Program-made: the position numbers and the translations under genes
Notes under the pieces: model-generated
The model's database searches: none
Seen by the model: only the letters and a program-made list of their open reading frames with translations
What the model was told of the DNA's origin: nothing
NCBI GenBank assembly: GCA_004794785.1
Contig: SJOL01009557.1
Location: forward strand, 352,080 to 416,079
From: Opisthorchis felineus
Taxonomy: Eukaryota > Platyhelminthes > Trematoda > Opisthorchiida > Opisthorchiidae
Direction of reading: 5' to 3'
DNA: 64,000 nt
Part shown: positions 10,930 to 20,893 of the stretch, one piece after another
How the letters are laid out: every line of letters begins with the position of its first letter
How positions within the stretch are numbered: the stretch's first letter is position 1

Positions 10930-11300
10930 CAGAAGGGGGCTATTTAGCAATACTGGACAATCTCCGGAGATAACTCTGCAATCCATTACTCACAAGTGCC
11001 AGCGCCTCTTGACTCTCATACACGACACGGCCATGTTGTAGAGACCATTATCCGACCCTACGTTTGCCAAGGCGACCTCGAGCCAACCTCCCGTGGCGGC
11101 AAACTCGAACAGAACAAAGCCCCCGTCGGCATGCTGCCAATGCGGCGAATGGCATTTTGCGCGATTGTGTCCCTATAAAAAGCACAAATGTTCAGTGTGC
11201 AATCGACGTGGGCACAAGGAAAGCCAGGGCCGGACGCGAAAAGCTAGTCGAAGACACAGCCAAACCGGAGGTCACAAAGCAGACGGAGCCAGTCAGAACA
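10930..11300 (+). pseudogene. Gag fragment with zinc knuckles
   Basis: Pieces in two frames. An N-terminal part reads LQSITHKCQRLLTLIHDTA, typical of the gypsy gag just before the knuckles. The region at 11130-11225 reads CCQCGEWHFARLC, then KCSVCNRRGHKESQ. The first fits CX2CX3HX4C. The second has CX2CX4H but lacks the last cysteine. This would be the nucleic-acid-binding nucleocapsid part of gag. Frame changes between the pieces show it is no longer functional. Confidence 0.8.
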
Positions 11301-11389
11301 CCGCTTTAACGCAATACTTGTCACATATGATAACCAGGTCGATGCTCGTCGCGAGTATCTTACAACCAGAGCAAACGGATGCCCAATTC

Positions 11390-11545
11390 GTCTGCAGCTC
11401 GATAAGGCTTCCGATATTATGACTGTTTCCCGACGCACCTGGAGGAAGATTGGATCACCGAATTTCAGACCAACAATGAACACCGCCATAAATGCTTCAG
11501 GTAGTAAGCTTCAATAACTTGGTGAATTCAATTGTGAGATGGAGA
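11390..11545 (+). pseudogene. Retropepsin-like segment
   Basis: The frame shared with the downstream RT gives RLQLDKASDIMTVSRRTWRK, aligned to the retropepsin active-site strand where gypsy elements have DT/SG or DTAS. Here the second residue is lysine. A TAA near 11514-11516 interrupts it. The frame resumes as EMEIAGDRDHGIVYLA toward the RT. Confidence 0.65.
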
Positions 11546-11559
11546 TAGCAGGCGACCGT

Positions 11560-12720
11560 GATCATGGTATTGTCTATCTTGCTGCTTGTGAGCTAAATCT
11601 CCTGGGTATAGACTGGAGCGATCGCTTGCATCTTTCAACATTGTCAATCGACAACTTATGCACATCTAAACCAACTCAAATCTTGAGAGTGTTTGGGGCG
11701 AGTAACCCAATCGATGCCGCGATTCTACAACTACAACAGAAATATGATGACGTTTTCAGCGAAAGTGTTGGATGCTGCTGGAAGACAAAAGCGGTGCTTC
11801 ATCTGCGCCCGGACATCCAGCCAGTTTTCAGACCCAAAAGGCCAGTGCCATACGCGGTTTTACCAATCCTCGATGCCGAACTCAAACGCCTTGAAGATGC
11901 CGGAGTCCTGAAACCGGTGAGTTATTCCTCACGGGCTGCGCCAATTGTGGATGTCAAGAAACCAAAGGGTGCCGTGCGTATCTGTGGTGACTACTCTACA
12001 GGTCTGAATGATGCCTTGGAAAATCTTCCCTATCCATTGCCTTTACCTGACGATATTCTTGCCAAGATGAACGGCGGCACGTACTTTGCAAAGTTACATC
12101 TTTCAGAAGCCTACTTGCAAGTTGAAGTCGCAGAGGAATCTAGACATCTGACGATTAATACGCACCCTGGCCTATTCCAGTACACTCGATGGCCATCCGG
12201 AGTAAAAACTGCGCCAGCCATCTTCCAGTAAATTATGGACACGATGCTGTGTGATCTGACCGGAGTTGCCGCATACCTTGACGATATCATCGTCGTGGGG
12301 GCTACTAAAGATGACCTTCTGTCCCGGTTGGACGCTGTCCTTCAGCGGATACATGACTATGGGTTCCGGCTAAAGAAAGAAAAATGTGACTTCCTCTTGA
12401 GTTATGTGAAGTACCTTGGTTTTATTATCGAAAAAAATGGCCTTCGACACGACCTGTCCAACATCGACGCAATTGCGAGAATGCCTCCACCATCGAATGT
12501 TGCTGAACTCAAATCTTTTTTGGAGTTGATTAGCTACTACAGCGCCTTCCTGCCACTTATGCATCGTTTGCGCGAACTTTTCAACCAGCTTTTGACCAAA
12601 GGATGTCGGTGGGATTGGTCACGCGACTGTCAGCTTGCATTCGAAGAAGTGAAGAGGCTGCTGCAGTATGAACTTCTACTCACGGACTTCAACCCCCGAC
12701 TGCAAACGTTTACGTTTTTT
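11560..12720 (+). pseudogene. Ty3/gypsy reverse transcriptase
   Basis: Motifs in order: LRPDIQPVFRPKRPVPYAVL, LKRLEDAGVLKPVSYSS with APIVDVKKPKGAVRICGDY, then NLPYPLPLPDDILAKMNGG. Next come FAKLHLSEAYLQ, YTRWPSGVKTAPAIFQ, AYLDDIIVVG and KCDFLLSYVKYLGFIIEKNG. The YxDD box is intact. The catalytic Asp of motif A is His (codon 12097-12099). A TAA at 12229-12231 separates AIFQ from IMDTML without changing frame, a simple nonsense mutation. The frame ends in a T-rich stretch at 12714-12721, before RNase H. Confidence 0.93.
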
Positions 12721-12736
12721 TAATCACCGACACGAG

Positions 12737-12925
12737 AGAAACCAACGTTCCGGTCTGGAAACCGTGTGCTTGTGAGGGACTATCGCCCTGGGAACCAAAA
12801 CTGGACTGTTTGAATCGTTCTCAAAAGAGTCAGTAAAGTGATTTATAGCGTCCGGGTAGAATCATTGATATGGAAACGGCAGTCCTATCTCGAAAAAGAC
12901 ACCAAACGAATCAGGGAAGGCCAGT
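12737..12925 (+). pseudogene. Gypsy integrase C-terminal tail after deletion
   Basis: Frame beginning KPTFRSGNRVLVRDYRPGNQ, one internal stop, then KRVSKVIYSVRVESLIWKRQ. This matches the GDRVLVRDYRPG...VMYEVRVG...WKRH tail common to gypsy integrases. It starts within about 20 bases of the end of the RT frame, so some 1.5-2 kb of RNase H and integrase has been deleted between them. Confidence 0.85.
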
Positions 12926-13100
12926 TTTACTTCTTTGTCGAAGTTACGTCCCAATGTGCTGAAACTCAACCGACCGGGTAATGAAACATTCTTGGTAGCA
13001 TTTCTTCATCAGCGAACTGGACGGGCGCGACTGCTTGCTGATATTCGAACAAAGAAGAAATTCGCGAAATTGCGGACACACAACAGCAGTGAGATATAAG

Positions 13101-13200
13101 ACTATCTAGGCTTGGATATTCCGCCAGTATCTCAGCCCCCGTGCTTTCTTCGGGTGGCACGGTGGCACTATGCGCCAAAAAGGTGTTGCAGCTGAACGAT
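13101..13200 (+). repeat. SINE-B copy, 3' part only
   Basis: Shares TATCTCAGCCCCCGTGCTTT, then CTTCGGGTGGCAC and GCAGCTGAAC, with the better copies at 38838-39040 and 40935-41115. The tRNA-like head is missing. Confidence 0.7.
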
Positions 13201-15344
13201 TGTCATTATATTATAGGAGCCATTCCTCCTCCCTAGAGGACACGGTTTGGTTCCCCTTAAGGTGTTTCCTCAAGCCCTGAAAACTTGAGAGTTCGAAAGG
13301 CGACTAGTTAAAATAAGCCGTGAAACCAGTGCGCATCCAGTGAAAGTCACAGGTAAGCGAAATATCACCGGCGTCTACTGATACACAGTGCACTAATTTG
13401 TCCAATGATAAATGAAGGTCAAGCACAATTTCGAAACCATCCAGACTGTTAGCTTCGAAAAAAAACATTGTGAGTAGAACATTTGTGGGTTCTGATACTG
13501 ACCTATTGTTACTGGATTATTCACTGCAGAATAAAGCTGCGTGAATGCACGCTGTGTATCAGCACAACGGTGTGCTTGTCTCTTCTTTGTAGTGAAATTT
13601 TGCAACATTTGATGCGCAATTTCGAATCACAGTGCCACCGCAAATCAAGCTAGACTGAGATCTGGCTTGTGTGCATGATGGCAATTCATTAGAAAACACG
13701 AAGCTTGTGGTGATATGATTCGGAGAATTTGGTCAAATCCTGAAAACCACTATAGTACTCTCAGGAAACCAGCGCAAACAATTGACTCGGCGGGGGTGGG
13801 GGTAGCTGCATGTAGGCAAATGGTTACTTGATGGGCACTACTTTGGTCGAATGGTTGTAAGATGTAGACTTCGAGGGATTTTCGAGAAATGGGGTTTGAT
13901 AACATCCTTAACAAAAAAATTGGAAGAGTTTATCAGTCCAAAACGTCTAAAAACCAATCGCAGTTTCACCCCAAGGAGTACCTAATGGCATACATCGTTT
14001 GACAGAGGACTTCGACCATGAATCCTACAACCACGACCTTCAAGCAATAAGATATCATGTCAAATAAAACTCACGGATGTAGTACTGTTGGAAATATCCC
14101 ACGCCCAAAATAATGTGATTTCATTTTTCGCGTTCTTGTTTCAATATTCTTGAACTAATCAGAGAAACGTGGAAAATCGTTGTGTTCGATTGAGTGAAAT
14201 GCGGAGGAGCTAACAGCATTAGGTTGGTCACCAAAATTTCTTAAATATGGGTAAGTTCAATAACTCGATCTTGATATGAACGTAGCGTGTGCTTACGTGT
14301 GAATTTCTTGCAGTCTTATCAGTTCTTTATGGATTTCATTAATCTTTCACAACAAATGTAGTGCTTTGAAAGTCTGGTCCGTTACTATGGCAAACAGCTG
14401 TATGTAACTACGCCCACATACATTGAGGACCAACACCTGTGTGACGAAGAATATCTCAGACTGACTCCGGCATTTGTACACAGCTTGCTGTTCGAAAGTA
14501 TAGTTTGTTGGCTAATCTGTCTGAAATGGACAAAAAATTGACAGCTCAGATAGTGGGGCTGGTGTGATTGAAGTGTTCGCTGAACATGGCAGTTTTGTTG
14601 CTAGCGGTTTATTATCAACCGAGATGACATCATCAGTGCTTAGCTAAGTGGCGGTGCGCAGCTGGGTAGCGATGAGTCATTGTGTCCGTTGCCATGTATT
14701 TGGAGAACCAATATCTAGTTGACCAAGATATCAAAAAACATAAGACTATCGGAAACCAGTCCTGGTTACTCGTACGCGTCACTCGGCTCGCCAGGATGGA
14801 GTTACTTTGCAGATGCCACACAACTATGAATAAGAGTCTGATGTTCTGTATTTGTAGTCCCGATGTATTTGCCATCGTTTGCTTCGGAAAGCTCGGCATC
14901 CTTACACCCAGCACCATGTGGATTGGAACTGAGTGATAACCACACAATCTGAAACTACCGCAAGCAGTATGTCAATCCGTGATGATAACGATAACCGGGA
15001 CTCATTTCGGACAGCGTAGGAACGCTCTGGTTGTAGCGACTGCGGTCGTGTTGGCTGTGCAACAGTTCGCCTATGGGCAGGACTCAGAGACCACCGTCCT
15101 GTCAACACCGCAGCAACACCCGAGAGCACTGGTACCTCAGGCGCTCAAGCCTTTGCCACTGGACAAGATTGGCCACAGCCAAACGAACGCATTTCCAGCG
15201 ACCATCGTTTTGGGTTGGATGCTGAGGTTTTAGGCACGTGGCTGGACACATCGTACAGCTAAATTTTCTGCGTCTCCCTCTATTTATTTTTATTACATGG
15301 ATTACCATTACTGACACCAACACCAGAGCAGGCTTCAATGTCGT
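13201..15344. other. Intergenic, unidentified repeat-like blocks
   Basis: No gene recognised. Two stretches (about 14630-14950 and 14975-15240) have fairly long overlapping ORFs on both strands (104 and 84 codons, 84 and 75 codons) and higher GC than their surroundings, so they may be fragments of uncharacterised dispersed elements. I cannot name them. Confidence 0.35.
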
Positions 15345-15700
15345 AAAACCATGTCAATTTATTTGAATAAATACTTATAGTGGAAAGCAGAAAAAAGAGA
15401 GGCGAGAGGCCTATAGCTAGTTTACCACAAACATCTGTGTTGCCTACACCTCCAACACCCAGTCAGATAATCTGGAAAGAAACTGACAGCATAAACGCCA
15501 CTGTCGTCGGTTAGCCGCTATATCGTTCGGTGTATCCAGTCAGACACAGACAGGGTCAAGCGGACCCCATCCTGGAAGGCGAAAAGCACTAAAAAACCCA
15601 AAATGTTTCGTAACATCCTCCATTTCCTTCTGTGATGTCAAATTCTGTCCACCTCAGCCACTCTGAATTTGGTGCCGAAGACAGCGTTCGTCTCGGCTTG
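15345..15700 (-). mobile_element. Non-LTR retrotransposon 3' end, truncated
   Basis: The minus-strand frame reads RLPGWGPLDPVCV, a stop, then LDTPNDIAANRRQWRLCCQF, the same order as LPGWGPRDPxCxWLETLxxxAANRxQWRxCC in the copies at 45.9 and 56.9 kb. A 3' UTR-like tail runs down to about 15345. Several stops; a 5'-truncated dead copy. Confidence 0.82.
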
Positions 15701-17275
15701 CGGTAACTCGACATGCGTAACACACAGCCCAGTTACCTTAACTTGCAGTGCTGGATACATTCTTTGCTTCTGCTTCACTCTACCGTCAGAGCCAATACAA
15801 CTCTCGAGATGCGTAGAGTGTTCCACAACTTCCACTGTCACTGCTTTAGTTCTTACAGGCATGTTCAAGGACTGACTTTGCGCTTTGTGGGAGCAAAGCA
15901 CATATCGAAAGACCTCGGCTAATTTTCCCAGCAATGCATGCCCCCACCCATAGCCTGTTAGTATGATCCCTGTCTGCTGACCAACCTGGCATGACAGTCT
16001 CTACGATTGTCACGTGTACGCTCCTAAGTGTAGCTCAATGGATTGAGGGGGCGCAAAAACCGCCGTGACGTTCAGTCCTTTCGTGACGAGGTGATTGTTG
16101 GGACTGTACTTGTTCTCCGTCGTGAAACTATTGTGAATGAGGATTGTGGAGATGGGAGTGGGTTGTGGTGAGCAAGTCTTCCGTGAAAAGCTCGTAGTGG
16201 ACTGGAACTAGCATTTTCCGGAATTTTTGAACAGTTGCTGAACGACGGGGATAGACCACTCAACAAGTACACATACAAAAACACATACAAAAAAAACACT
16301 TGGTGACCCACCCTAACACAATATCCCTTGGCCGACACCTACCACAGATTTAGCTTGACTTAGCTGATTGGTTCTCCTTCCGCCTTGAATCTCGAGCAAC
16401 CTCGTAACCTAGTAACTTGGCCTGACGAAGATTTTGTGTCAAAAGCGAAACGTTGCCCAGCAATAAATCCACCGACTGTTACCAAACTTTTCCGGAAAGA
16501 AACGAAGTCAATTTAGTTAGCCAAATTTTCCTTCCCAGCAAGTGCAGCCTGAATGGTCACGTAAGACCGAACATACTCGACTGACAGCCGAAGGATATCG
16601 ATCCATCCAAATTTGCGGTCTTATCATCAAGTGACAGTAGTTTTCTGTTTGGGCGATCAATTACTTGAATCTGCATGAGTTCTGGTTGTTTGAAGTTTTT
16701 TTTCAAAACTCTGATTGACTGCTCACATTAAGGTAATTCGGCTTGGCTTTCGACGTTCCCGAACCACACTGCGTATTGTTCATGATGGGATGCATCTGTA
16801 TTTGGTGCAGAGTTCGTAATCTGATTTGAAAAGATCTTATCAAATATTCTACTATTTCTAGTGAAGGACTACTACAAACGGGCAGCGCGTACTTTTCGAA
16901 CACGGCTCCACTGAAGTATTTGCTTCATTTGAACATCCGAACCCCGTTTGCTGTGGTGTGTACCATTGTGACCCATAACTGCGATTTTCAACGTATAGAT
17001 GCAATTGGATGCTCAGCGTGATCTAGTGAGATGAGCGTATTTGTCAGGACCTGTTGCGTGCTGCCATGTCACGTCTTTGAATGCAATAGTTGACGTCCCG
17101 CGTCACTGCTAAAGTGCACTTGACTGTTGAGGATATTCGAAACTGACTTGGTTGATGACTTGTCTGTGAACTGTTCCGAACTAAACGTCCAACGCTGAAC
17201 ATTTCCATGTGAATTTTTAGTCAATAGGTTTTGCGTAGAGTATCCTGATTTGGGGAATTTTGATTGAGGTGTAAC
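15701..17275. other. Intergenic; CTGACGA...GCGAAACG repeat tail at 16420-16500
   Basis: No gene seen. Bases 16420-16500 hold CTGACGAAGATTTTGTGTC followed by AAAAGCGAAACGTTGCCC and AGCAATAAATCCACCGA. The last part recurs at 35757-35776. This is a tail-like motif of a dispersed element. Confidence 0.5.
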
Positions 17276-17797
17276 CTAAGGAATGTAAATAAAAGGTGCC
17301 CGCCGGCTGACATTCTGCGGTCGAAACAGACTGTCGTGATTACTCACCGAAGGAATGATATGAAAGCGATTTTCTCGCAGTTCCTCTCGGCGCACTTTGA
17401 CAAGGTGCCACCTGAATTGGGTAAGCCGGATGACTTTGCCGAATTTTTCATGGGTGGGTTTCCTGTCATATTTGCTATACAGTAATCCCTCTCTATCTAA
17501 CAGCCCTCCCTGAAACAAATTTTCAGCAGGCTCGTGTGGCTGTGCAGTACTGTCAAAGCGCCAGACTACTCTTTCCCCAAAAAAGGCTACCAATTCCTCA
17601 ATACTACCGAATTTTTTCGTAATAGAAAGCGAGTACTGTGCCTTACTTGAACCAGTAAGTGTTTTGGACTCAGGGTGGTTTTCTGTAGGACACTCCAACA
17701 CGGATACCAATAAACGGCCAAGTTTGTCAATTGATATTTTTTGAGAAAGCCAAATCAGGTATATACGTTTATCAATACTGATCAAACTTATACACAT
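17276..17797 (-). CDS. Hypothetical exon or ORF, 173 codons
   Basis: An ATG-started minus-strand frame of 173 codons. Residues about 62-75 (KKFGSIEELVAFFGE) recall the last helix of SH2 domains, but the FLVR arginine strand is not visible, so no assignment is made. A consensus splice donor TTCG|GTGAGTA lies at 17348/17347 in phase 0, so a real exon could end there. An acceptor-like CTTACCCAATTCAG lies inside the ORF. An ORF of this size is about what chance would allow in 64 kb. Confidence 0.22.
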   Translation of the reverse strand: MCISLISIDKRIYLIWLSQKISIDKLGRLLVSVLECPTENHPESKTLTGSSKAQYSLSITKKFGSIEELVAFFGERVVWRFDSTAQPHEPAENLFQGGLLDREGLLYSKYDRKPTHEKFGKVIRLTQFRWHLVKVRREELRENRFHIIPSVSNHDSLFRPQNVSRRAPFIYIP

Positions 17798-19194
17798 GGT
17801 TCACCGCTCTTCCTAAGTAAATTTTTCCGCGTAGGAATTATTAATCAGTCAAATATGTAGCAGTTGCTCCATAGTAAACTTTACGTGAGGACCTACTGTG
17901 GTTACAAGGTCATGGTTAGTTCAGAATGAAATTATTTAGATATCACTTACCAGTGAGGGATTTGAACAAAGTGGCCACGCTAATTGTCGGCTCGTACTGA
18001 TATGGATACATAAAAATGGATTTCTGCTCTACTGGGAGCAAAAGGTAGCCACGTTGTATACTCTTTCGAAGACAAGTCCACATGAAGATGGACACAAACT
18101 GGTTCTTTTGACAGGGTCATGGAAAGAAATGAGAATTTTTTCTTAACATTCACTTTCTGTGGAACCAGTAGGGACAAGTTGTACGTTATACGCGTGAGTC
18201 ATTCCACATTAGTTTCCTTCATATATTAAGTATCAGTGCTGACTCGCAAACAGAAGTTACAAGGACACAAATTACATGCCATAAAATCAGTCTTACAACG
18301 ATCCGTCACTCTGTGCTTAATAAGAATCAGTATGTAAATCTATCACGTGGCTTTGTTGTAGAAAACTGTCTAAAATGACGTTATTTATCTACTGATGCAA
18401 AGCATGGTGTGTCTATACACACCTGTGAGAAGCAGCTACGATAACCATTGTACTGAAATGAGGTACACCAGAAAAACAAATCACTTGGCCTTCGTTTTGC
18501 TGAATTGCAATTTCGAAGAACGCTAACCAAACCTATCATCCGATTTGTCTCCGTGTAAAAGAGCCTCCGGAGAAAAGCCACTAGACGGCGATACAAGTCT
18601 CATTCAGCTTTAAAACTGACAGGCCCAGCAGATGAAGTAAAACCCTGATCATTCAAAGAGGACTTCGGACAGCAAGTGACAGAGGTAGTCATATTTGTAG
18701 TTTGCAAAGCAGCGAGTGATTGGTGTCTTTCACCAACTGTGCTGTCGCTGATAATGCTGATTTGTAGAGTCCGTCTAAAGTCCAACAACGTTACGATCCC
18801 TTTATGAACGCAACCGGCGTTTCCCTCATGAATTACTTTGAGATTATTTACAAAATGATGTCCAAGATATTAGTACTCTGTCTAATGCATGCACTTCATG
18901 GACAGCAAATAATCGCATTTCTCATGTTGCACTTCTGGCGTCCTGTGGCAACTCGGGCCAGCGTACGATCAGAAACAATCCTATTTAAAAAAATTGCCTC
19001 AACTGAAACAGACACGCTAACTACACTCATTCGCACATTAACTTGTTGTTTTCACAAGAGACGCCCCTGAAACCTGACCGGATCTCGCGTTTATGATATT
19101 CTTCAGCTGGGTTTCAGATCAGTGTCCTTGTGAAAACCAAAATGGTCTGCAAATAAGTGTATTTGAAGAATTTCATGCAATTAAGTCTCAATTA
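17798..19194. other. Unannotated intergenic sequence
   Basis: Only short ORFs without recognisable features. Confidence 0.4.
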
Positions 19195-19310
19195 GTACAT
19201 AAAGTTGACAGAAACTCGGGGACTGCGCCTACTTGATGAGTCCCAGGGAGGGTGGAACCTGTCATGGGCTGTCGATGAGTTTTCAGCAACCTTGTGAGTA
19301 GTTTCCTTTA
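19195..19310 (+). repeat. Hammerhead-like repeat family, copy 2
   Basis: GAAACTCGGGGACTGCGCC, TTGATGAGTCCCAGGGAGGG, TGGAACC, then GAGTTTTCAGCAACC and GTAGTTTCC. The core boxes have decayed (CTTGATGA, GGAAC). Confidence 0.65.
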
Positions 19311-19484
19311 TGAAATATGCTGCGAAATCTCGGAAATCACACCAACTGAAACATGAGGCGGCCTTTGTGCAGCACATTCAGTTGAAGAATATAATAAACG
19401 AGGGATACAGCTGAGGCTCCCTGTGAAAGCCAACTTGATATACAAATGAATGTATTTGTCGCAATCAGTCCAATTTGGGTTCAG

Positions 19485-19590
19485 GTGGAACATAAGGTTG
19501 ACGGAAACTAGGGGACTGTGCTTACCTGATGAACCCCAAGAAAGGTGAAACCGTCTTGGGGTCTTGGGCTGTCGAAGAGTAGTTTCCTTA
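19485..19590 (+). repeat. Hammerhead-like repeat family, copy 3
   Basis: TTGACGGAAACTAGGGGACTG, then CCTGATGAACCCCAAGAAAG with GTGAAACC, ending GTCGAAGAGTAGTTTCC. GGAAACTA and TAGTTTCC at the two ends are exact complements. It lies about 300 bp after copy 2 in the same orientation, and its left flank CAATTTGGGTTCA is also found next to copy 6. Confidence 0.65.
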
Positions 19591-20422
19591 ATACAGCAGA
19601 CATGCTTTTCTGTGTGAAATGACCGATAGATTTAACGTTAATTTCTTGTTAACATCAAACCTATCTCAGTGTCGGAAAAAAGCCAACTCTTTGAGTTGTT
19701 TTCGCATCTAAAGCAGTCCAACCCAGACCCCGGATGTGAACGGGGATGAAAATCGTGGAGCAAGCACAGAACGATGTTCATGTCTGTGTTTTTGTGACAC
19801 AACAGAAATAACCTAACGGAATCCTTAAAGCAAATACTGTTTGGCAGATTCAAGACTTCAAGTTAAACCACATTAGGAACTCTAGTCAAATTTAAGGGAG
19901 TAGAACACAGGTTTTGAACCGCTGCGTTTTCCTCGAGATCTGAGAATTTTTGAAGATTTGAGATGGACCCTGTTCCCTCCATATCACAATCCGGTTTACT
20001 GTTGGTCTCATCTGGCACACAATAGAGGCTCATTCAACTGGTTTCGAATTTATGCTAAGTGAGTGACTCCACTACTCCAAGTCCGATCAGTGAAATAGGG
20101 GTTATATTATCATGCTCCACTTCCATGTCCAAGAGGAGCATTACACAATTTTGTTCATCAAATACACGAATGACGCTGTTCCTTCCGATAATAAGCAAAC
20201 AAATGCACATGGAAACAGAATTTCACAACCTTCATTTCTTTCTACGTGGACCAATTTAAAGAGGGAAGTATTGAGCGGCATAGCTTTGGGGTAATTCGTA
20301 AAATGGACGGGAATGAAGAATATCCCACACAGTAGCCAGGACATAACCTCCCGGGTGCACTGTGCGTTTCCTGTCTTGAATTGAAGTCTTGCAGGAAAAT
20401 GCATGTTAGTAAGTGTTCTGTT
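19591..20422. other. Unannotated intergenic sequence
   Basis: No recognisable gene, RNA or repeat. Confidence 0.4.
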
Positions 20423-20893
20423 TGCCTAGTGGTCGATCAGGTGACCGTTGATTCGCTCGCCGAGCTTGGCAATTAGCTTGCAAACGTTTCGTTCCCAGAC
20501 AAAAAGGCATCGTCAGTGCGCAGTTGAGTGGGGACGCTTTTTCTGAGCCAGCCGGACTGCCACTGACTCGCAATTTACAGGTGCTGTCCAGCTACCGCGC
20601 CAAGCGGGGACTTTTGCCTGTTGGGTTTCCCTCTGGGCCGGTTCGCCCATCCTTAGACGACCTGGACAGCTTGGCTTCCGACTGACCATCCATATTGGCG
20701 CCTTGCTTATCGTAGACGCCCGGTTAACATGCGCGAGTCAGCACCGGAACTCCCATCCCCGCGAAATTCGGCCACCCGGCCCCCAAGTAGCTAGATTACA
20801 GGCGCACGCCAGCACCTCGACCAGGGACGAAACGTTTGCAAGCCAATGGCCAAACCTGGAGAACGGATCAACAGGCATCTGATCAGCCACCAG
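20423..20893. repeat. GC-rich fold-back element with repeat-family arms
   Basis: Left arm 20423-20493 and right arm 20823-20893 are imperfect inverted copies: GGGAACGAAACGTTTGCAAG on the minus strand of the left arm against AGGGACGAAACGTTTGCAAG in the right. Inside are nested complementary pairs: TGACTCGC (20564-20571) with GCGAGTCA (20733-20740), and GCTGTCCAG (20583-20591) with CTGGACAGC (20662-20670). The enclosed ~330 bp is markedly GC-richer than its surroundings. The arms belong to the REP-D family, also at 25790-25912 and 50342-50440. No transposase is present; a fold-back or non-autonomous element is inferred. Confidence 0.65.

Larger units (their letters stand above)
10930..12925 (+). 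mobile_element. Ty3/gypsy element, internally deleted and mutated
   Basis: Reads in order: a gag tail with a zinc-knuckle region, a retropepsin-like segment, a near-complete reverse transcriptase and the integrase C-terminal tail. RNase H and the integrase core are missing, removed at a junction around 12714-12725. LTRs were not identified. Defects visible: several frame changes in gag, a stop in the protease-RT linker (near 11514), a stop at 12229-12231 inside RT, a lost catalytic Asp, and the deletion. RT sequence differs clearly from the element at 1-1094, so two gypsy lineages are present. Confidence 0.9.
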
